Positions 62,301 to 64,000 of a DNA stretch of 64,000 nucleotides are shown piece by piece (the first letter of the stretch is position 1; every line of letters starts with the position of its first letter). This DNA comes from Auanema rhodensis. Lineage: Eukaryota > Nematoda > Chromadorea > Rhabditida > Rhabditidae. The position numbers and the translations under genes were made by a program. The notes under the pieces were generated by a model, which did not search any database, was not told where the DNA came from, and worked only from the letters and a program-made list of their open reading frames with translations. The stretch covers positions 17,762,476-17,826,475 of the forward strand of contig OZ059894.1 of the NCBI GenBank assembly GCA_964057225.1, given 5' to 3'.

Positions 62301-63231
62301 TATTATATGTAATATATATATATATATATATATACAATACAAAAACCATAATTTTATTTCTTTTTATTCCATAATTTTTAATTTTAAAAAAATAATATTT
62401 TAATATGAAACTATTAATATACTTTATAGAAGTAATAATATTATATATTGACTTAACTATATGAATATACATTGGTCATGTTATTTTTTTTTATTTTTTA
62501 CAGCTTTCTCTGTCTTCAAATAATGACTGATGTTTAGATAGGGTGAGATTTGAATAGCAAACTCCCTAAGGTATCGTGCATCTCATTTAGCTTTAAGCAT
62601 CAGAAGATCAACAGGGTAGTTGTTCTTTCTACTTATACTAAGACTCATTTATAACAAAAAAAAACTAAAATATAAAAATTAAATTTTACATTTAATGATT
62701 TCGTTGAATCTTTAATCCTAATTGTAGTTGAATGGTTAAAAAACTTTTTACTGAATATGAGTTCGCCTTGAGTTCAGTCATTAATCTTTGGAATAAGAGC
62801 CTTCTGAAGAATTGGTTTCTGAATATTTTCATATGTGCCGCTGTATCTTTATTTTTTTTTTGAAATTTTCAATTCTTGATCGAATTTTCTCATAATTGTC
62901 CTTGAAGAAAATCACTTTAAACAAGGATTTAACACAAAAAACACAACATATTCTCTTCCCTTACTGCCACTTTTCGTTGATTTTTCATTTGACATCTTGA
63001 AAGTTAATTTCAAAATACCAAATTCTTAGTAAACAATGAATGTTTATTTTTGAAAAAAAAAGAAAAAAGATCTTCAGTTTCCCTTTTTTTCCATTTTTGG
63101 TTTATTTTAAAATATTTCAGTTAGATATAAGTTAGTTTTTAGTTTCTTTCAGCATATAACTCTCCAATATAAATATTCTTCAACCTTGTTTTCCGTTTCG
63201 TAATTGAATATCATCAGATGTAGAGTGGCTT
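59251..63231. other. Microsatellite-rich, gene-poor region
   Basis: Apart from the CT tract below it contains TA-dinucleotide runs (for example about 61265-61292, 61400-61424 and 62281-62333), T and A runs, and a perfect CRE-like TGACGTCA at about 59772. Open frames are repeat-derived or short. No gene supported. Confidence 0.55.
59279..59518. repeat. (CT)n microsatellite
   Basis: About 240 bp of nearly pure CT dinucleotides with a few CCCT, CAAT and CACT interruptions. The long Ser/Leu and Arg/Glu open frames across it are artefacts of the repeat. Confidence 0.95.
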
Positions 63232-64000
63232 TCAGTCTTGTTGCAACATGGAACCTTCTTTTTCATGTCCAGCTTCATATTCTTCTACTTCTTGCTCTGC
63301 TACAAAGTATTTTTATAAATCATATGCTTATACATCTATAGATATAGAGAAACCTGAATATAGTTAAAAATACAATTAACTATGCTTTATCCAAACAATA
63401 AATTTAATTTTTTTCAATCTTTGTGACATCTTATTTCATCCAATTTCTTCTTCATACTTAATTTTTCATAAATTTTACCTATTTAAATATAATATATTTA
63501 ACATAATATTAATATTTTATTCTTAAAAATAACCTTTAAATCATTTTTTTTGCAAAATTTCTCATGTTATATTAGAAATATTAACCATATAAGCAAAATA
63601 TTTAAAACATATTTGATATATTAACTATTCGACACTACTTCTTATATGAAAATGTTTTATTCTTTTCTCAATTTATATGAATATTAATTCAAAAAACCTT
63701 CATAAAAAGATATTTTATCACATGTCTTAATCATTTTTCAATTTATGGCTTTGTTAAAGTACCACTAGACTATAGACGATTGAAAGAAATATTTTGTATA
63801 ATAACCTTCTTTCAATTTTATTTATAAGAAATCATTTAATTTATTTTATATGAATAGAAATTTTGTTCTTTTTTCCAAATAGTTCTTTTCCATATAAACT
63901 ACAACCAGAAAATGTTTAAACTCACAAATCAGAAACCAACTTGAGCTTATGTTCAATGTCGATGCTTTAAATCTGACAAAAGTTGCAACTTTCAGTAAAG
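63232..64000. other. Right-edge region with a possible terminal exon
   Basis: On the minus strand a TTTGTAG acceptor at 63300 is followed by 68 bp open in one frame (EQEVEEYEAGHEKEGSMLQQD, then stop at 63232). This could be the last exon of a gene entering from the right. I could not find its upstream partner in the remaining 700 bp, so it stays unproven. Confidence 0.3.

Noticed and set aside
62281-62333. TATA-rich inverted repeats resembling a terminator or promoter
   Set aside because: Simple TA microsatellite of a kind found throughout this AT-rich window.

Overview
The window is genomic DNA from a nematode, most likely a chromadorean. It is roughly 70% A+T, with short introns (often 45-60 bp), TTTTCAG-like acceptors, AG acceptors just upstream of several start codons (as expected for spliced-leader addition), and a nematode-type SRT chemoreceptor. 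I assembled exons by hand: I followed reading frames across GT/AG junctions and required phases to agree. Coordinates are therefore gene models, not transcript evidence.

Layout, left to right: a small single-pass membrane protein (727-2158, +); a secreted or membrane-anchored phospholipase A2-like protein (4097-5401, +); a globin with an N-myristoylation-type start and a His-rich insertion (5925-9497, -); a 3 kb Maverick/Polinton-type relic with 675 bp terminal inverted repeats (11544-14586); a ciliary-type coiled-coil protein of the CFAP157/BBOF1 kind (14891-17233, +); a class V myosin heavy chain in about 50 exons (17760-29299, -); 4.4 kb without a convincing gene; an SRT chemoreceptor that lacks its TM3-TM4 exon (33693-35273, -); a two-pore-domain potassium channel with a roughly 1,290-residue tail (36118-43647, +); a PLEKHD1-like PH/coiled-coil protein with one frame break (43957-46412, -); a protein with an AT-hook-like block and a PP1-docking motif (48924-50429, +); a CRAL-TRIO/GOLD protein (51140-53908, +); and a PPxY-rich membrane protein with an unresolved 5' end (54600-55941, -). 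The last 8 kb is AT-rich and microsatellite-rich with no convincing gene.

These are independent eukaryotic genes, not an operon. Four pairs converge at short shared 3' regions and two pairs diverge from shared promoters. Several products concern intracellular transport or membrane trafficking: myosin V, the SEC14/GOLD protein and the PPxY adaptor.

The strongest novelty candidate is the potassium-channel tail. It carries about 27 short T/I/C/V/A/S-Q-T motifs resembling binding sites for the dynein light chain LC8, which would make the channel a multivalent LC8 scaffold. Other points worth checking are the globin with Tyr where the proximal His is expected, the Maverick relic whose ends are almost identical while its genes are wrecked, a possible tail-only myosin V isoform, and the chemoreceptor whose missing exon coincides with a Tc1-like hairpin.
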